Assembly: GCF_036320965.1 (NCBI RefSeq)
Contig: NC_092257.1
Location: forward strand, 16,699,913-16,763,912
Reading direction: 5' to 3'
Source: Panulirus ornatus
Taxonomy: Eukaryota; Arthropoda; Malacostraca; Decapoda; Palinuridae
DNA: 64,000 nucleotides
This document shows, one piece after another, positions 1 through 12,439 of this stretch. The notes under the pieces are model-generated. The model ran no database searches and was not told the origin of the DNA. It saw nothing but the letters and a program-made list of their open reading frames with translations. How positions within the stretch are numbered: the stretch's first letter is position 1; each line of letters begins with the position of its first letter. Made by a program: the position numbers and the translations under genes.

Positions 1-330
1 GACGTGGGAGTTCCTGGTGGAGGAAGATGGGGTGGTGGAGGCTGGGGTAGGTGGTCACTGTTAATTTCAACTCAGATAATCGACTAATCATCCCGCCATA
101 TAATATCTATCTGTAATTACCCCTCGACCAATGTCTATAATAGATGCCTGGCGTTACCCTTTCTAGAAGGCTCCCATAGAACCTATACTGCACTACTTCC
201 AGTCGCATGGAAACGTAGAGTCCTTTGGAAAGAGAAAGTCATTGACGAGACTATACTCCTCCAGTGATACGACCTTACCAAAGGTGACCTTTCACTCGCG
301 GCGGTGTAACTCTCGCAGGAGGAGCCCGGT
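1..330. other. Unassigned non-coding stretch
   Basis: No open frame of useful length, repeat or known motif was recognised here. Confidence 0.5.
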
Positions 331-832
331 AGCACCTCCTGCATAGTAGATAACCATGTGTAACCTCACTGCAGTCTCCCCGTCTTCACCTGCAGCATCA
401 GTCTGCACCGACACCACACGCACCGTGCATTCCTCCGTGACGGCAACATGACGCCATGATGACACTAAAACCTAAGCTTCTGTTGCGATTGTCATAGGAA
501 CTCGTGTGGTCAGGTCTCGACCTTCGTCACATTAGGCCATCCTCCTCCTCCTCCAGGGGTGGTTCCAATGCCCTCCCTTGCCGACGAGAGAACCTCATCG
601 GGACACTTCATTCAACGCGATCATCTACATCATCTCCTACAGGATCTCGCCTGCTCCTCTGTCCTTGCAGCATAAAACTCAACAAAGTACAGAGACATAA
701 CTGCCTCCCATCTGCCGCACCGGCAGCAAAGCCACAGTACAGACCCGATGTTGCCTCCTCTCCTATAGCTGCACCATGAGATCCAGACAACGACACACCT
801 CTCCCATAAGGCTCTTGCCATACCTTCTCCTA
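330..832. repeat. Interspersed repeat family R1, copy A
   Basis: This stretch shares a series of ordered, diverged blocks with 1410-1700 and 4085-5000: a CGACACCACACGCA block near 408-425, a CATGATGACAC block near 455, a CGACCTTCG block near 518, a CCGCACCGGCA block near 714 and a GCACCATGAGATCC block near 770. The same blocks recur in the same order in copy C, so this is an old dispersed or duplicated sequence of unknown class. Short open frames on both strands here are not supported as genes, as they match no family and contain simple CTC runs. Confidence 0.5.
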
Positions 833-1410
833 TACCAGCACCCTTCTGATTCCTGACATGTGTGTCATCACCATCTATTTACCTTTTCTCATATTCCTAC
901 CTAACCCTCAACCACTTGTACCAAATCATCACCTTTGAACTCAATGAAGCACTTGAGTTGTTACACATGTGTTCGTTTCCCTATCTGCCATTCCTCCCCA
1001 TTAATAAAGAACTTAAGACACATAAGAACAGCTGTTGGTGAGCACCGGAGCTGTTGACGGAGATGGTCAGACACGTTCACACAAGCTTAATTGTCAAATT
1101 CTCATTCTCGGCCCGACCATACCCTCGCCTGCTTTCATAACCCTATCTTACCCCACCCCACACCCTAACCCTGATGCATCCTACACCTGCCTCTCTACCC
1201 TTTTGTCTTCTTGGCATGCCAAGGCAACATTTCGTAACCAGGCTCCCAACCCAGCAAGCCCCTGCACTCTGCTACCACTGCCACAACGACATGAACACTC
1301 CAGACCTGAACAGTCGTCAAGCCCCTTCCCTACCCACCAGCACTGGACGTCCAGACAACCGTAGCGGCTCCTCGTCACAGTCCAAGTGTTACGTAAGTCA
1401 CAGACGAAAA
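832..1410. other. Unassigned non-coding stretch
   Basis: Only short, composition-driven open frames occur. No repeat or motif was recognised. Confidence 0.4.
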
Positions 1411-1705
1411 CTGGGAGTGATAACAGTGTAGCGTCGTTCTCCAATAGCACTACACACTCCCTGAAAATGTCTTTGACAGTGAAGTGATGTCATGATGACA
1501 CAACGTTGACCTGGACCATTATCACAATGGACAAAGAACTCGTGAAAGCACACCTGACACACACTGTGGGTACTCTAACGGGGTGACAATCCTCACCTTC
1601 GCTACGGGAGCTCAGAATCCTACAGAGAAGCACTTGTGATGGACTTGGTAGCTGCATCCACTCATCCTTCACCGTACCAGGTACCCCTGCCGCTGCTACC
1701 AGTGT
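1410..1705. repeat. Interspersed repeat family R1, copy B
   Basis: A shorter diverged relative of the copies at 330-832 and 4085-5000. Shared blocks are CGTTCTCCA..GCACTACACAC near 1434-1455, CATGATGACAC near 1491, and CACCTTCGCTACGGGAG..CAGAATCC near 1596-1620, which matches CTTGACCTTCGCTACAGAATCC in copy C. No coding potential was recognised. Confidence 0.45.
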
Positions 1706-2118
1706 CAGTCAATTCAGCATATTTGGCTTTTGGACATCAAAACATGACCGAGTCTGGAAACGTCCATTGTGTGATTCAAGACTCACTCTTTTCTTCCCCT
1801 TTCGTGGGCCCTGGAGGAGGCTGCGTGGGGCATCGTCAATACCGTCTTTTGATTCACTTTACACAGGATTTCGGTTATTCCTCTCCCTATACAGCAGAGA
1901 CCTGGCTACTGTCGCATACTCTCCAAACTCAACCTCAACCTCATAACTCGTACAAAATTCATTACCGATGAAACGGACAATAAATTCGTGCTTACACTTC
2001 CTACCTGACGATCTTAATGACGTACAGAAAAAAAAGGGGGGGGGGATTTGCTTCAAAATGCTTAATTAACCTTTTATGACATTTTGAAAAATTGGAATTT
2101 TGTGGTTGGCTCGACCGC
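1705..2118. other. Unassigned non-coding stretch
   Basis: No recognisable feature, apart from an A run and a G run at about 2026-2046. Confidence 0.4.
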
Positions 2119-2120
2119 GC

Positions 2121-2228
2121 AGCCTGAAGTGTGGTGAACCAGCTGTGGTAGAGCCTGGGCTGTAGTGATCAAGCTGTGGTAGAGCCTGGGCTGTGGTGAA
2201 CAATGTGGTGATACCTAAGGTGTGGTGA
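2121..2228 (+). repeat. Short minisatellite, about 31-bp unit
   Basis: About three tandem copies of a unit containing AGCTGTGGTAGAGCCTGGGC followed by TGTGGTGA. The first two copies are nearly identical and the last is truncated. Confidence 0.75.
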
Positions 2229-2239
2229 AAACGCCATAG

Positions 2240-3770
2240 ACGGGCCATTTCTAATTAGCCAAAAAAAAAAAAAACTCAAAAAATCTTGTTCAATTTGTTG
2301 TTGATGCGTTAGAAATAATAGCAGATTCGGGCCCTCTGTACCCTCTTCGGCTACTTCCAGCGGACTGGTTTTTTATGGTAGAGATAAAATAAGTTATAAC
2401 ATTTTTCCGGAAATATATAACCCCACCAACCGGCAATTTCTATCGTGATAAAGAAACGGATGAATTATCAGCAACTGTGTTTGGGAAGTTTTCCGTCGTA
2501 CGTCTGGCAACACCTTTAGCTCGTCTACAGACACCTTCTTACAGTAAAGATGATTATTGTTTAAGTATTAAGTGTAAGTTCAAGTCTCAGGTGTAAGATG
2601 GTTCGTCATACTTCACTGAGGAAGAGAGCTGTGACTTATTTCCAAAGAGGACTCGAGATGAGAGACAGAGGCGCTGACCACTCTACTTAATGGTATTATT
2701 TGAGAATATGTCTTAAAGAATTATAGAGACAATTTCGTAACGAATTAATTTGAAAATACTTTCCTGCTTCATTTAATATCAAACATCGTCTAGAATGTAT
2801 TTTTTTTCTTCCAATTATAACGCCTCGGGTTTTTGATGTTTGCTTTGTGTATAAGGCTTGGGTCTGACTGCTGCCGTGCCTGTCCCTGGCAGCACGTAAT
2901 CACCCTGTGAGCACGACGGTACCCTTGACCCTTAGCAAAGGTCAAAGACCCACGCCGTCTATAGGGTCTCTCAACCCCTGATCAACAGGTCTCTGGCCCG
3001 GTACAGTGAAGTAAGCAACAGTAGCAATACCGTAAAGGCTCCTCACCATACGGGACGCCTAATTTCCAAGTCAAACATGCTTTATTTTTACTTGCAAATA
3101 CTGACAGCAGCAATGGTGATTCATTGTAGATTATAGAGTAAATGTACTTATAATCATGGCCAATGGGTGGCTTGCTGGCACCCACGTATCACCAATCTGA
3201 CTCTAATGTGTACGAGGAAGGAGGGAAGGAGGAAGGAGGAGGAGGAGGAGGAAGCGGCATACTGTTGGTGACGTGTCGCACCCACACGACTCTGATGGAT
3301 GGTGGCGCTACACCACACTGACCTCACTTTGCTGCTGTTGTGGTACACCACACGTGAAGGTGGCTCAGAAGGCGTGACAGGACGCATGAATTAGCAAAAA
3401 AAAATTGCCTTCAAGGATGTAATCGACTGGAACTTGGGTCTATCTTTGAGATGACTATGAATAAACGGAAGAGATCGAAACAAAATCTTTTGGACTTGAA
3501 ACGACGTGAAATGTACACAAAGCAGATCCACCAAACGTCATCATATCATGCAAGACAAATCCTACGTATATGGTCTCACGAAGAGGATCAACACACACTT
3601 CAATGCTGTTGCGACCCGACCCAGGCTGAGCGGGCTATAGATACTCATGGGAGTTTACGTACCGAATGTAAACTGTGCCGATATCTTACATAAAGTTGCA
3701 GAGTGTGAGAGTAATTCTGCTCGCACAGTTTACACTTGATCTAATCAGTATCCACTTTCAAACTGGCGTA
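2240..3770. other. AT-richer non-coding stretch without genes
   Basis: A few homopolymer runs (A near 2260, T near 2801) and a GGA-rich run near 3215-3250 are present. A single diverged unit of the 21-bp minisatellite family (GAGCACGACGGTAC) lies near 2909-2922, next to a short inverted pair GACCCTTAGCAAAGGTCAAAG. No exon or RNA gene was recognised. Confidence 0.4.
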
Positions 3771-3771
3771 C

Positions 3772-3773
<2 letters not shown>

Positions 3774-3823
<50 letters not shown>
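3774..3823. repeat. (CA)n microsatellite
   Basis: An uninterrupted CA dinucleotide tract of about 25 units. Confidence 0.97.
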
Positions 3824-3825
<2 letters not shown>

Positions 3826-4084
3826 CCAGTACGTCAGAAGGAGTCTGGGGCAGATCTCTGGTCGAGTCAAACATCTCGAGAGGCAGCTGCGAACAGGACT
3901 TCAGACAAGCTTTCTTATGGTCAGTAATGCCGTGCTAAAACTGAATCATCACTAACATCGGTGAACCGGGTGGATAATACTGTAAATGTACCGTTTCCTT
4001 AACTTAAAAAAAAGAGGGGGAGGGTGGAGCAACAAAATAACAGCAGCAGCAACAACATGCAAATCAAGACGAGAGATGCATGAT

Positions 4085-5000
4085 GTATCGTCATTCTCCA
4101 GCGACACCACACGCATATGAGACCAGCAACCTGAGGTCACATTGATACTACACCACGACCGCTGTCGTAACAGGGGAAATGACCTCGCATAACCTTATAT
4201 GGCGTTACTTCTCTATCACCCTGGAACAGGAAGGCAGTCTTGACCTTCGCTACAGAATCCCCATCATCGTCCAGAGGCCCACCGTAATGATACTGGCGAC
4301 CACACCTACTCAACATGACGAAGAGAAATGCAACAATTGCCTGTGTCATTTGAGGCACAACGATTACCTGTGTCATTTGAGTCACAACGATTACCTGTGT
4401 CATTTGAGTCACAACGATTACCTGTGTCATTTGAGGCACAACAATTACCTGTGTCATTTGAGTCACAACGATTACCTGTGTCATTTGAGGCACAACGGTT
4501 ACCTGTGTCATTTGAGTCACCACAGTGACTTTCTGACACCGAGGTATACCTGCATTTGGACACGTCTGCCTTGTGGCTCAAGGATCATCTTTCCTGACAT
4601 GGAGCCCAAGGGGCGTCTCCATCCTCAGGAGCCACCTTCAGGTGATTTCGACTCTACTGACGAGAGCTCTCTGAGACTTCGTCAACGCTGCCCTGTACCA
4701 CAGGGTCTCGGCTACGTCTTTCCACATGCAGTTTAAATCTAACACAACCCAATACTCTCACAGTTGTGGAATGTCAATCTCCTCTCGTCTTCCGCACCGG
4801 CACCAAAGCTACAAGACCTCTATAACTCCTTTTCCTCTCTGCTCCACAACCTAGCTGGGCCGTGATACGCCGCCTCTCCAGTAGTAGCACCACGAGATCC
4901 AGGTGATTACGCACTTTCTACAGGACTCCTGCTACACCCGTTGCATCTACACCAGCGCCACGAGACTCCTGCTAAGCTTGCCTACATCATCTTACTTTGC
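4085..5000. repeat. Interspersed repeat family R1, copy C
   Basis: The longest member of the family also seen at 330-832 and 1410-1705. It begins with CATTCTCCAGCGACACCACACGCA (given here as one continuous block at 4091-4114) and ends near CACCACGAGATCCAGG at 4887-4902. A 27-bp minisatellite is inserted at 4332-4522. Open frames on either strand across it are interrupted or repeat-derived, and no family was recognised. Confidence 0.5.
4332..4522 (+). repeat. Minisatellite, 27-bp unit
   Basis: About seven tandem copies of a unit with core ACCTGTGTCATTTGAGTCAC. The period is 27 bases, a multiple of three, so several frames stay open through it and yield artificial repeat peptides. Variants alternate between GAGTCAC and GAGGCAC, which suggests duplication of two-unit blocks. 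Confidence 0.92.
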
Positions 5001-5500
5001 CCTTTTACCCAACTCTGCTCTACGAGGGGCGTCTTACCCTTTGAACAACACCGCTCTGTACGGAGCCAAAAAAAGCATCGTGTTGTTCCTCGTGTTTACA
5101 TACCTCACCCACTGTCCTCAGAAATAAGATAGAAGTTAGACACATGATAACCGAACAATGATAACGACAACGACAACAAAGACAACGACAAACTCGAACA
5201 ACGATAACAAGGAAGGCGAGGACGACAATGACAAAGACAACAACAAACACAACAAAAACAACGTCCCCATAACATACCCCCCCCCCCCATTAACGGTCCC
5301 TCCTCGTCATGCAGATGAATCCCTCCCTCAACACCTCATCCCTAGCCTGTTCCTCTACTCCCTCTCCCTTCTGTGTCTTCACCCCCATTCACCTTCCCTA
5401 ACACCCCCCATCCCCAGCCTTCTGTCCCCCTCACCTCTCCCTGTCCTCTAGCTCAGTCCTCTCACCTCTCCCTGTCCTCTCCTTCAGTTCCCCTCACCTC
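5000..5500. other. Low-complexity stretch
   Basis: CAA/GACAA-rich DNA at 5157-5260, a C run at 5278-5288, and CCTCACCTCTCC-type pyrimidine-rich DNA to 5500. No gene was recognised. Confidence 0.6.
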
Positions 5501-5501
5501 C

Positions 5502-5509
5502 CACACCCA

Positions 5510-5548
<39 letters not shown>
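5502..5548. repeat. (CA)n microsatellite
   Basis: A CA tract preceded by CCCACACCCACACC, which looks like its imperfect edge. Confidence 0.95.
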
Positions 5549-5550
<2 letters not shown>

Positions 5551-5859
5551 TCCCAGTGTCCCTCGCCCTGAGGCTTGGCCGCCCATCACTCATGATTCTC
5601 TCCCACGACCCCAGTGACGGTACAGCTTCATGAACCAGGAATGTTACTCACGACCTTCACTCAGGGAACGTGCTGAGCACACTCAGGCGGGAGACGTGCT
5701 CATCACACTGAGACGACATACCAGGGGACACGTACTGAGCAGCTGCACTCAGGTAACACATTTACCAGGCGCTCAGGACAAGCTACTGGATCCTATTTAG
5801 TCGCACTTAAGCCACACATTCAGAATACAAAGGTCACACAGACTCTGGACGTCTATATG

Positions 5860-5977
<118 letters not shown>

Positions 5978-6159
5978 GGTATGGACGACATACAGACGAC
6001 ACAGCCAGCACATGAAAGACACAAGAGAGCGTGACATAAGTACTGGTAGATAAGGGGGAACAGGAGCAAACAGTCTTTGAGAAGACAACTTTGGACGTGG
6101 CAATGGAACATACATCACGTTTGCATAAGTTCAGTAGGCGCAAATGACTGGTTATACAA

Positions 6160-7620
6160 CAGCTAATCAGGCTAAAGAATTAGGAGGATATAATTCTCAA
6201 AGATAAGGCAATATGTGTGGCGCTGAATGATAAGCTTGAAAATAAGCTTAACAGTATCTTCAAAGCGGAGGACAGCAGTGCCCTAACATTAGCATGGTGG
6301 GTGGGGTAAGGTGATCCTTGAAGGTATAGAAACTGATAGAAATGATATAGTCAGGCTATCAACACAGTTTGAACCATGTATGGCTCATGGTCCTCAGGAA
6401 TTCTCCCCATACGTACTGAAGAAATGTGTGGAAGGAACTTGTTAGGCCACTTGACATATGGGTACTGTAGGTCACTAGAGGAAGGAGTAGCACGTAAGAC
6501 GTGGACGAAGGCATGTATTTAAGCAAGGTGAGCTACGAGGCAGTTTCGCGCCCAAGTGTGGTCTGATAAACGCAAGGAAAGATGACCAGACAACAGACCA
6601 ACTTGTGCTACTGGCGGAGGGAGAACCACCCACCTAACTGGGTGACAACCATGGATTCAGAAATAGGATGTCATGCATTATGAATCTCACAGGATCCCCT
6701 GAGAAGCCGAGACTCATCTTAGATCAAAGGAATGGTCGGCCAGAAGGAATCATAGGATACAGATAGGAAAAACATTCTCGAAATGAGTTGGGGGTGACCA
6801 ATGGCGTGTCGCAAGGCTCACTCTTGGGTCCACTGCCTTTCTTGGTGTGACGGACAGAACTCGTATTTACACATGTTTGCGGATGTTGCCGAGGTCATGA
6901 GAAGAATGAAGATAGACGAAGATTGCATCAGCTGACACGGGGACTCAAGGGGGCTTAAGCAAACACCAAAGTTTGTCTGATTAAATGGGTTGGGGAAATC
7001 TAATCCAATGACGAGTAAAGTGATGAGAATGGGACACAGTCAACGAAGGCATCAGTGCCATTAATAACTGGCAGGGATCAAACTATAGGAATCTAGGGGT
7101 AAGAGACACCAAGGGATCAACATTTGTACCTAATCTGTCACCAGAGATGCTCATCAGGAGAACTATGAAGGAGATCCAGTGTGTGCTGGCGAATATTAGA
7201 ATCGCATTCAAGTATGTGAATTCGGAAATGTTTGGTAATCTATTCACAACACAGAGCAAAACTGGATTAGCTGGTCATAGCACCATAAGCACAGGGTTCA
7301 GAGAAGAGCAGCTCAGATGGCGCCAAACTTTCGAGAGCTGGGGAAACAAGGAGAGTATCGGGGTCTGCAAATTTCTCCACCACGGGTGAGATAAGTCATC
7401 AAGTTTCTAAATCAGTCGAGCGTTGTTGACAGTGAACAGTTCTTCGTGAGAGGAAGTGATTGAGGAGTCAGGGGACATGACAGGAGCTGGGTGAGGGAGA
7501 GTGGTTACCAACGAAATAAAGACGTTCTGTTACAGTGTAAGGACAGTGGGTGGTTGGAACAGACCAGACAGGGGAACAGTGGAAACCATTAGTTTACAAA
7601 AGGTTTAAACGACAAACTCG
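6160..7620 (+). mobile_element. Decayed non-LTR retrotransposon (RT remnant)
   Basis: Translated pieces in shifting frames follow the order of a CR1/Jockey-type LINE ORF2. ALNDKLENKL and AEDSSALT (about 6220-6285) resemble the pre-RT linker. HGFRNRMSCIMNLT follows near 6650-6695. GVTNGVSQGSLLGPL (about 6791-6835) is the conserved SGVPQGSVLGPL block. HMFADVAEV (about 6870-6895) is the catalytic FADD block with the second Asp replaced by Val. NLGVRDTKGS (about 7089) and RRTMKEIQCVLANIR with FKYVNSEMF (7150-7233) match the LGV/FKYLDKDMF region after RT. Near 7555-7600 is the terminal FTKGLNDKLD-like segment. Many stops and frameshifts make it dead. The clade is assigned from motif style only. 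Confidence 0.8.
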
Positions 7621-7693
7621 ACGGTGTAGAAAGTTTTAGGAGATGCGGCCCTCACGAACGTAGAACTCACCTCGTACTGTACAGAGAGGTAGA

Positions 7694-7750
<57 letters not shown>
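7694..7750. repeat. (CA)n microsatellite
   Basis: A perfect CA tract about 75 bp downstream of the LINE remnant. Confidence 0.97.
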
Positions 7751-7753
<3 letters not shown>

Positions 7754-8154
7754 GACGCATTTAAGACGGAGTCAGGAGACACACGCACATCCACTCCTTC
7801 TCATTACTACAGCGTCCTGCCTCCTGGAGAGTATTCTCTTGTGGTCGTTCGTCAAGCGGCTCCCCCACCTCCTGCCCCCTGTGGGTGACTCCTGCTGCAA
7901 CTGACGGCCCAGGATGGCTCCTCACTCCCAGTCTAACCCCAGTGGGCCCACTTTGTGAGCGTTATTCTCCCAGTTGGTGAAGTAATTCCAGCTGTCCCGT
8001 GTGCAATAAAACTGTCTTCCTTTCCTGGAAATTAATTGATGTGATAGGTTACGTGCAAGATCCAGGTCTTTGGGGGACAGTTATCCCGCCACGACCCTTC
8101 TGGTCTGGCCAATAGATTTCATATCCCCCTGACCACGACGGTGTGCGACGCGTG

Positions 8155-8545
8155 TGCACAACGAAACGACCCTTGAACACTTCTGGATGACCACTTGGGC
8201 ACGACGGCACGACCCTTGAACACGACTGGACGACCACTGGAGCACGAAGGTACGATCCTTAAGGACGACGATACGACCCTTAAGCATGACTGAACAACCA
8301 TTGGAACAAGACAGTACACGGTCCTTGAGCACGACGGCACGACCCTTGAACACGACTGGACGAACCACTGGGGCACGACGGCACGACCCTTGAACACGAC
8401 TGGACGAACCACTGGGGCACGACGGCACGACCCTTGAACACGACTGGACGAACACTGGGACACGACGGCACGACCCTTGAACACGACTGGACGAACACTG
8501 TGGCACGACGGCACGACCCTTTGAGCACGACGCGCCAGGTCAAAA
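8155..8545 (-). repeat. 21-bp family minisatellite array 1
   Basis: Read on the minus strand, the array is built from GGTCGTGCCGTCGTG-type units alternating with CCAGTCGTGTTCAAG-type units, giving a higher-order period of about 42-44 bp over part of its length (8330-8530). It belongs to the same family as the arrays near 23, 24.9, 40, 51, 52 and 61 kb. The long open frames across it on both strands come from the period being a multiple of three. Confidence 0.85.
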
Positions 8546-8619
8546 CAAACCCAGACCACCGTACCGACGGGTCATACCGAAATTCCGTTCTTAATCCCTC
8601 TCTCTCTCTCTCCTGGTGG

Positions 8620-9012
8620 TTGGCCTCGCCCAATGCAGCGGCCACAGGGGGGGGGGGAGAAAAAATCCACCTGATCAATGACGTTCACCTCCACATCCAA
8701 TCAAAGACTGGCATGCCGGTCCAATCCTCCACTAATCACACGCGGGGGGTAGCCAATGTGACCTCCCCAGTCTCCCCTACACCACCACTGGCTTCAATGA
8801 CAATGGCCAGCCTCCTCCTGCCAGCCTCCTCCCGCCCAACACCACCCCAGCTGACCCAGACTGAACCCGCCCCTCCCCCCTCCTCCTCACAAATGACAGA
8901 CTCACTGACCTGATCTAATATAAATTCCGGATCAAAACTCTCACACACGCAAACGGTAAGTTAGCCAGGCTGGTCGTAACCTCCCCCCCAACGACCGCCA
9001 TCCAATCAGAAA
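8620..9012. promoter_or_regulatory. CCAAT-motif cluster (speculative)
   Basis: Five CCAAT pentamers on the plus strand lie in under 400 bp: near 8628 (GCCCAATGC), 8697 (ATCCAATCA), 8719 (GTCCAATCC), 8752 (AGCCAATGT) and 9000 (ATCCAATCAG). A G run lies at 8648-8657 and CCTCC-rich DNA between. No TATA box, initiator or downstream exon was found, so a promoter role is only a possibility. Confidence 0.2.
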
Positions 9013-10780
9013 TCAGCCGACCTAAATTCACTATGTGTGAGATTTCGCTTTTTTTTTCTCTCTCTCTCTTTTTGTGTTTTTTCTTTTTTGTGAGGAACTA
9101 TGGCTTAGGGCCGCGCCAGGCCAGGGCAGGGTGGGTCGAGACTTAAAGCCGGGGCAGTCATGAGGTGTTATGTGGCCACACATGGGCCAAGCCCTTCCTT
9201 CTAGATCATAGCCACCCGTGGACCACAGCCCATACCCCTGGACAATAACCACCTTTTTTCTTTTTTTTTTCTTTTAAGACAACAACCACCCGTAATGAGG
9301 CGGCGGGACTCGCCCTTCGGACACCTGAGAGCTAGTTATGATAATCTATCCATAAACAGAAGTCACAGGCCGTCTCGACCATGCTAACAACCCCGCTGAC
9401 GCAACATCCTCCATCAGCAGTCACTCGCGGAGCATCGCAAGCATTGTGTACATCGCATGCGTAGCAAGCATCACACGACCCTGGTGACAACTACTACTAC
9501 TACAGCAGCGGTGGTGTAATAGTACGTGTATGCCATTTCTCCTCCTGCACACCTCCTCCTCCTCCTCCTCCTCCACCTTTACACCTCGCTTGATCTACGC
9601 CTCATCTCGTGCCAACTGCCTCCATAAGCTCAGGCTTGGAGAGGAATTCGCAGTGACGTAGCCACGATCTAGACGAGCTGAATGACTCTTAAAAGTCCAA
9701 ATTCCTTTCCATTTCTAACCACCTACCCATCTCACAACTTTCCCATCTCTTCTGAGGTCACGGTAACTCCACCACTCAATAACCATACTTGGTATCACCG
9801 TCACATCTCATCTTTCGTGGACACCCGACATTACACAGATGACTCAAGTGTGCCGACAAGACACTGTGGGGATGGTGGTCCTGTCTGATGCTGAAGATCC
9901 TCCACTTCGCAGTCGTGCCTCTGATTATTCAATCATCTGATTCGCTCTTGTATTGCGCGCTGCTTTCACATCCGGGGAGGATCTCGCTCGACGTACTTAC
10001 ATGACAGTGTCGAGTCTACAGCAACCCGACTTCCCAACTCTCCCAGTCTAACCACAAAACGTGATCCACTTACTTTTCATCATCGTGTTGGTTTTCTCTT
10101 TCCCTTTTATGACTGATCTCATTTCGGTTTCCGTCCTCGAGAACTGGTTGTTTGCGTAACCCCCGCTGTGTATTTTTGACCACGTCATACGACACTGTAG
10201 CTTCTACAGTGTCACATGATTACTGTGTGACCGCTGTTGACTCAAGGGCGGGCTGATGTGATGTCTGTTTCTTTCCCACCACCACCGATAAGCTTTTGGA
10301 ACTCTTTACTTGCCCCGTGTCTTTGATAACAGCTGCTACCTGACCGCTGTTTTAAAAGGCTGATCGCCCTGTGGGGGTCACACAAGGCCAGCGCAGGTCA
10401 CCAGGAAGCAGTAGCTAAAGGTACTCCATCCTCTTCCCCGAAAGCGACTTTTCAAGTACACAGGACGAGGCTTGGAGGTGGTGGAGAGGGGGGTGAGGTA
10501 CATGCTTCCGACGACAGCGTCTCCATCAGGTATTCTGAGCAATATTGATGGTGTTCAGGAGGGTCGTCAGCAGCCTCCTCCCCCTGCTGCTGCTACTGCT
10601 GCTGCTGCTACTGCTGCTGAAGTATCTGCTTGTCTCTTCTGCTACTATGACAGCTGCTGCTGCTGTGTTCACCTGCTGTTTGTTACTACCGCTTCACCAT
10701 GCTACTGCTCCTTGACCTGCCAATATACACTGTTGGTAGTCCAGTGTTACTTACTGTTACCAGCTTACCCAACCCCCTCG
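9012..10780. other. Non-coding stretch with short simple repeats
   Basis: T-rich runs near 9050-9090 and 9255-9275, CTC triplets near 9550-9572 and CTG/TGC triplets near 10577-10625 are visible. The 106-codon open frame over 10472-10792 is largely driven by the CTG run. No gene was recognised. Confidence 0.45.
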
Positions 10781-10787
10781 CCACCCG

Positions 10788-10895
10788 TGTGACGGCCAGC
10801 CCCAGCTACCCACAGCTCTGTGACGGTCAGCACCAGCTACCCACGGCTCTGTGACGGCCATCCCCAGCTACTCCCAGCTCTGTGACGGTGAGCCC
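10788..10895 (+). repeat. Minisatellite, 31-bp unit
   Basis: About three and a half copies of a unit with core CTCTGTGACGGCCAGCCCC, followed by AGCTACCCACGG. Confidence 0.85.
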
Positions 10896-10987
10896 GAGTT
10901 AACTCCGCCCTACAGTGCCTAGCCCTAGCTATCGTGGGACGCGCCCCGACACCCACATGTAACCAGCCTGTGACACCCACTCTGCCC

Positions 10988-11228
10988 GGCTTTCTACACC
11001 CACGTATTACCAGCTCTCTACACCCACGTATTACCAGCTCTCTACACCCACGTATGACCGGCTCTCTACACCCACGTATGACCGGCTCTCTACACCCACG
11101 TATGACCGGCTCTCTCCATCCACGTATGACCGGCTCTCTACACCCACGTATGACCGGCTCTCTACACCCACGTATGACCGGCTCCCTACACACACGTATA
11201 CCGGCTCTCTACACCCACGTATGACCAC
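10988..11228 (+). repeat. Minisatellite, 24-bp unit
   Basis: About ten tandem copies of a unit with core CTCTACACCCACGTATGACC. The first two copies carry TTACCAG and the later ones TGACCGG, showing block-wise homogenisation. Eight-residue repeat peptides are open on both strands because 24 is a multiple of three. Confidence 0.95.
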
Positions 11229-11229
11229 C

Positions 11230-11730
11230 TCTGCTCACCGCCACAGCCTCCACAAGGCAGCTACGCTGACCCTCTGTTCGCCTGATGCAGGTATCAACAA
11301 GTCTCTGGAACGCAAGTGAGGCTGGCGGTTGGACTCCGCCCGGTGGGGGATGGGCCGGGTCGGCCCATCCCCCATCCCCTTCCTCCTCGCGCCGCCCACG
11401 CTGCCGCCCAACTTGGACCACTTCCAGCAGATATATAGATCAGGAGGGGCGGCGGCGGCCACCACTTCCCCTAACTGCCACGGGATCCACCTTACTCCCC
11501 CATCCGCTGGTAGATCTGAGCGCCCCCACCTCCAGGACGTAGGACATTCATACGAATGACTAGATTCGTCGTCGATGTCAACCAAGACCCTCAGAGCTCG
11601 ACGGCAAATGCCTTTTTCATCGGGAATTATACATTCTCCTTCACTCTGGGAGCAGAGCATTTGAGGGAGACCCGTCCCCAGCCGTAGGGAGAGAACTCAT
11701 CAATTTCCAAGTCTAAGGACGCCCCCGGGT
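11230..11730. other. Non-coding stretch between minisatellites
   Basis: GC-rich around 11330-11470, with several overlapping open frames on both strands but no recognisable family. None is supported as a gene. Confidence 0.35.
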
Positions 11731-11734
11731 GTTG

Positions 11735-11965
11735 TCTTGATGATAGAAGACACTTGTGATGCAAGGCTGTGTTGCAGGCCCCGGCACCAGCGTCAGGTGG
11801 TCCCCCCGAGGTTGCTGTGTGATGGAAGACTGTGTTGCCAGCCAGGCACCAGCGTCTGTACGAAAGACATTTGTAATGCAAGGCTGTGTTGTAGGCACCA
11901 GCTTTAGGAGGTCCTCCCTGAGTGTTGTGTGACAGTGTTGCCTGCCACCCACTAGCGTCAGCCTC
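11735..11965. repeat. Degenerate long tandem repeat
   Basis: Three or four diverged copies of a roughly 65-bp unit built from ATGCAAGGCTGTGTTG, GGCACCAGCGT and GAGGTTGCTGTGTGA blocks. Confidence 0.65.
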
Positions 11966-12279
11966 GCAAGATGGATGGCTAGTGTTCAACACGAACCCCA
12001 CACAAACATGTGGCTCTCTAACACTCTCACACTCTGCTCTCCTTCCCTCTCACTCCCGCTCTCCTCTCCCCCCTTGGTTACGCTTGGCCAAAAGAGAACT
12101 GGACGCCCTTCCAGACTCTGCCCCCCTCGAGGGCGCCACTCACTTGTGACCTGCTGCGTGAGGAGAGACCCAGGAAGGAGGGAGGCTGTATTCTGTAATG
12201 GGATAAGTTCCTGCACATGATGAAGGAGTGGAAACTGGTTAGTGTGATGGAAGCCTGGAGGGTTGCGGGGGCGGCCAGG

Positions 12280-12430
12280 ACCCCCAGCTGTCGTGGTGGG
12301 CGTTGGTGGGGACCCTCAGCTCCTGTGGTGGGTGGGTGATGGAGACCTCCAGCTGCTGTGGTAGACGGTGGTGGGGACCCCCAGCTGCTGTGGTAGACGG
12401 TGATGGGGACCTCCAGCAACTGTGGTGGGT
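12280..12430 (+). repeat. Minisatellite, about 32-bp unit
   Basis: Four to five copies of a unit with core GACCCCCAGCTGCTGTGGT followed by AGACGGTGGTGG. Confidence 0.85.
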
Positions 12431-12439
12431 GACTTTCTG

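Noticed and set aside
8155..8545. CRISPR-like array of short repeats
   Set aside because: Units are directly contiguous with no unique spacers, and the surrounding genome is animal-like. It is a minisatellite.
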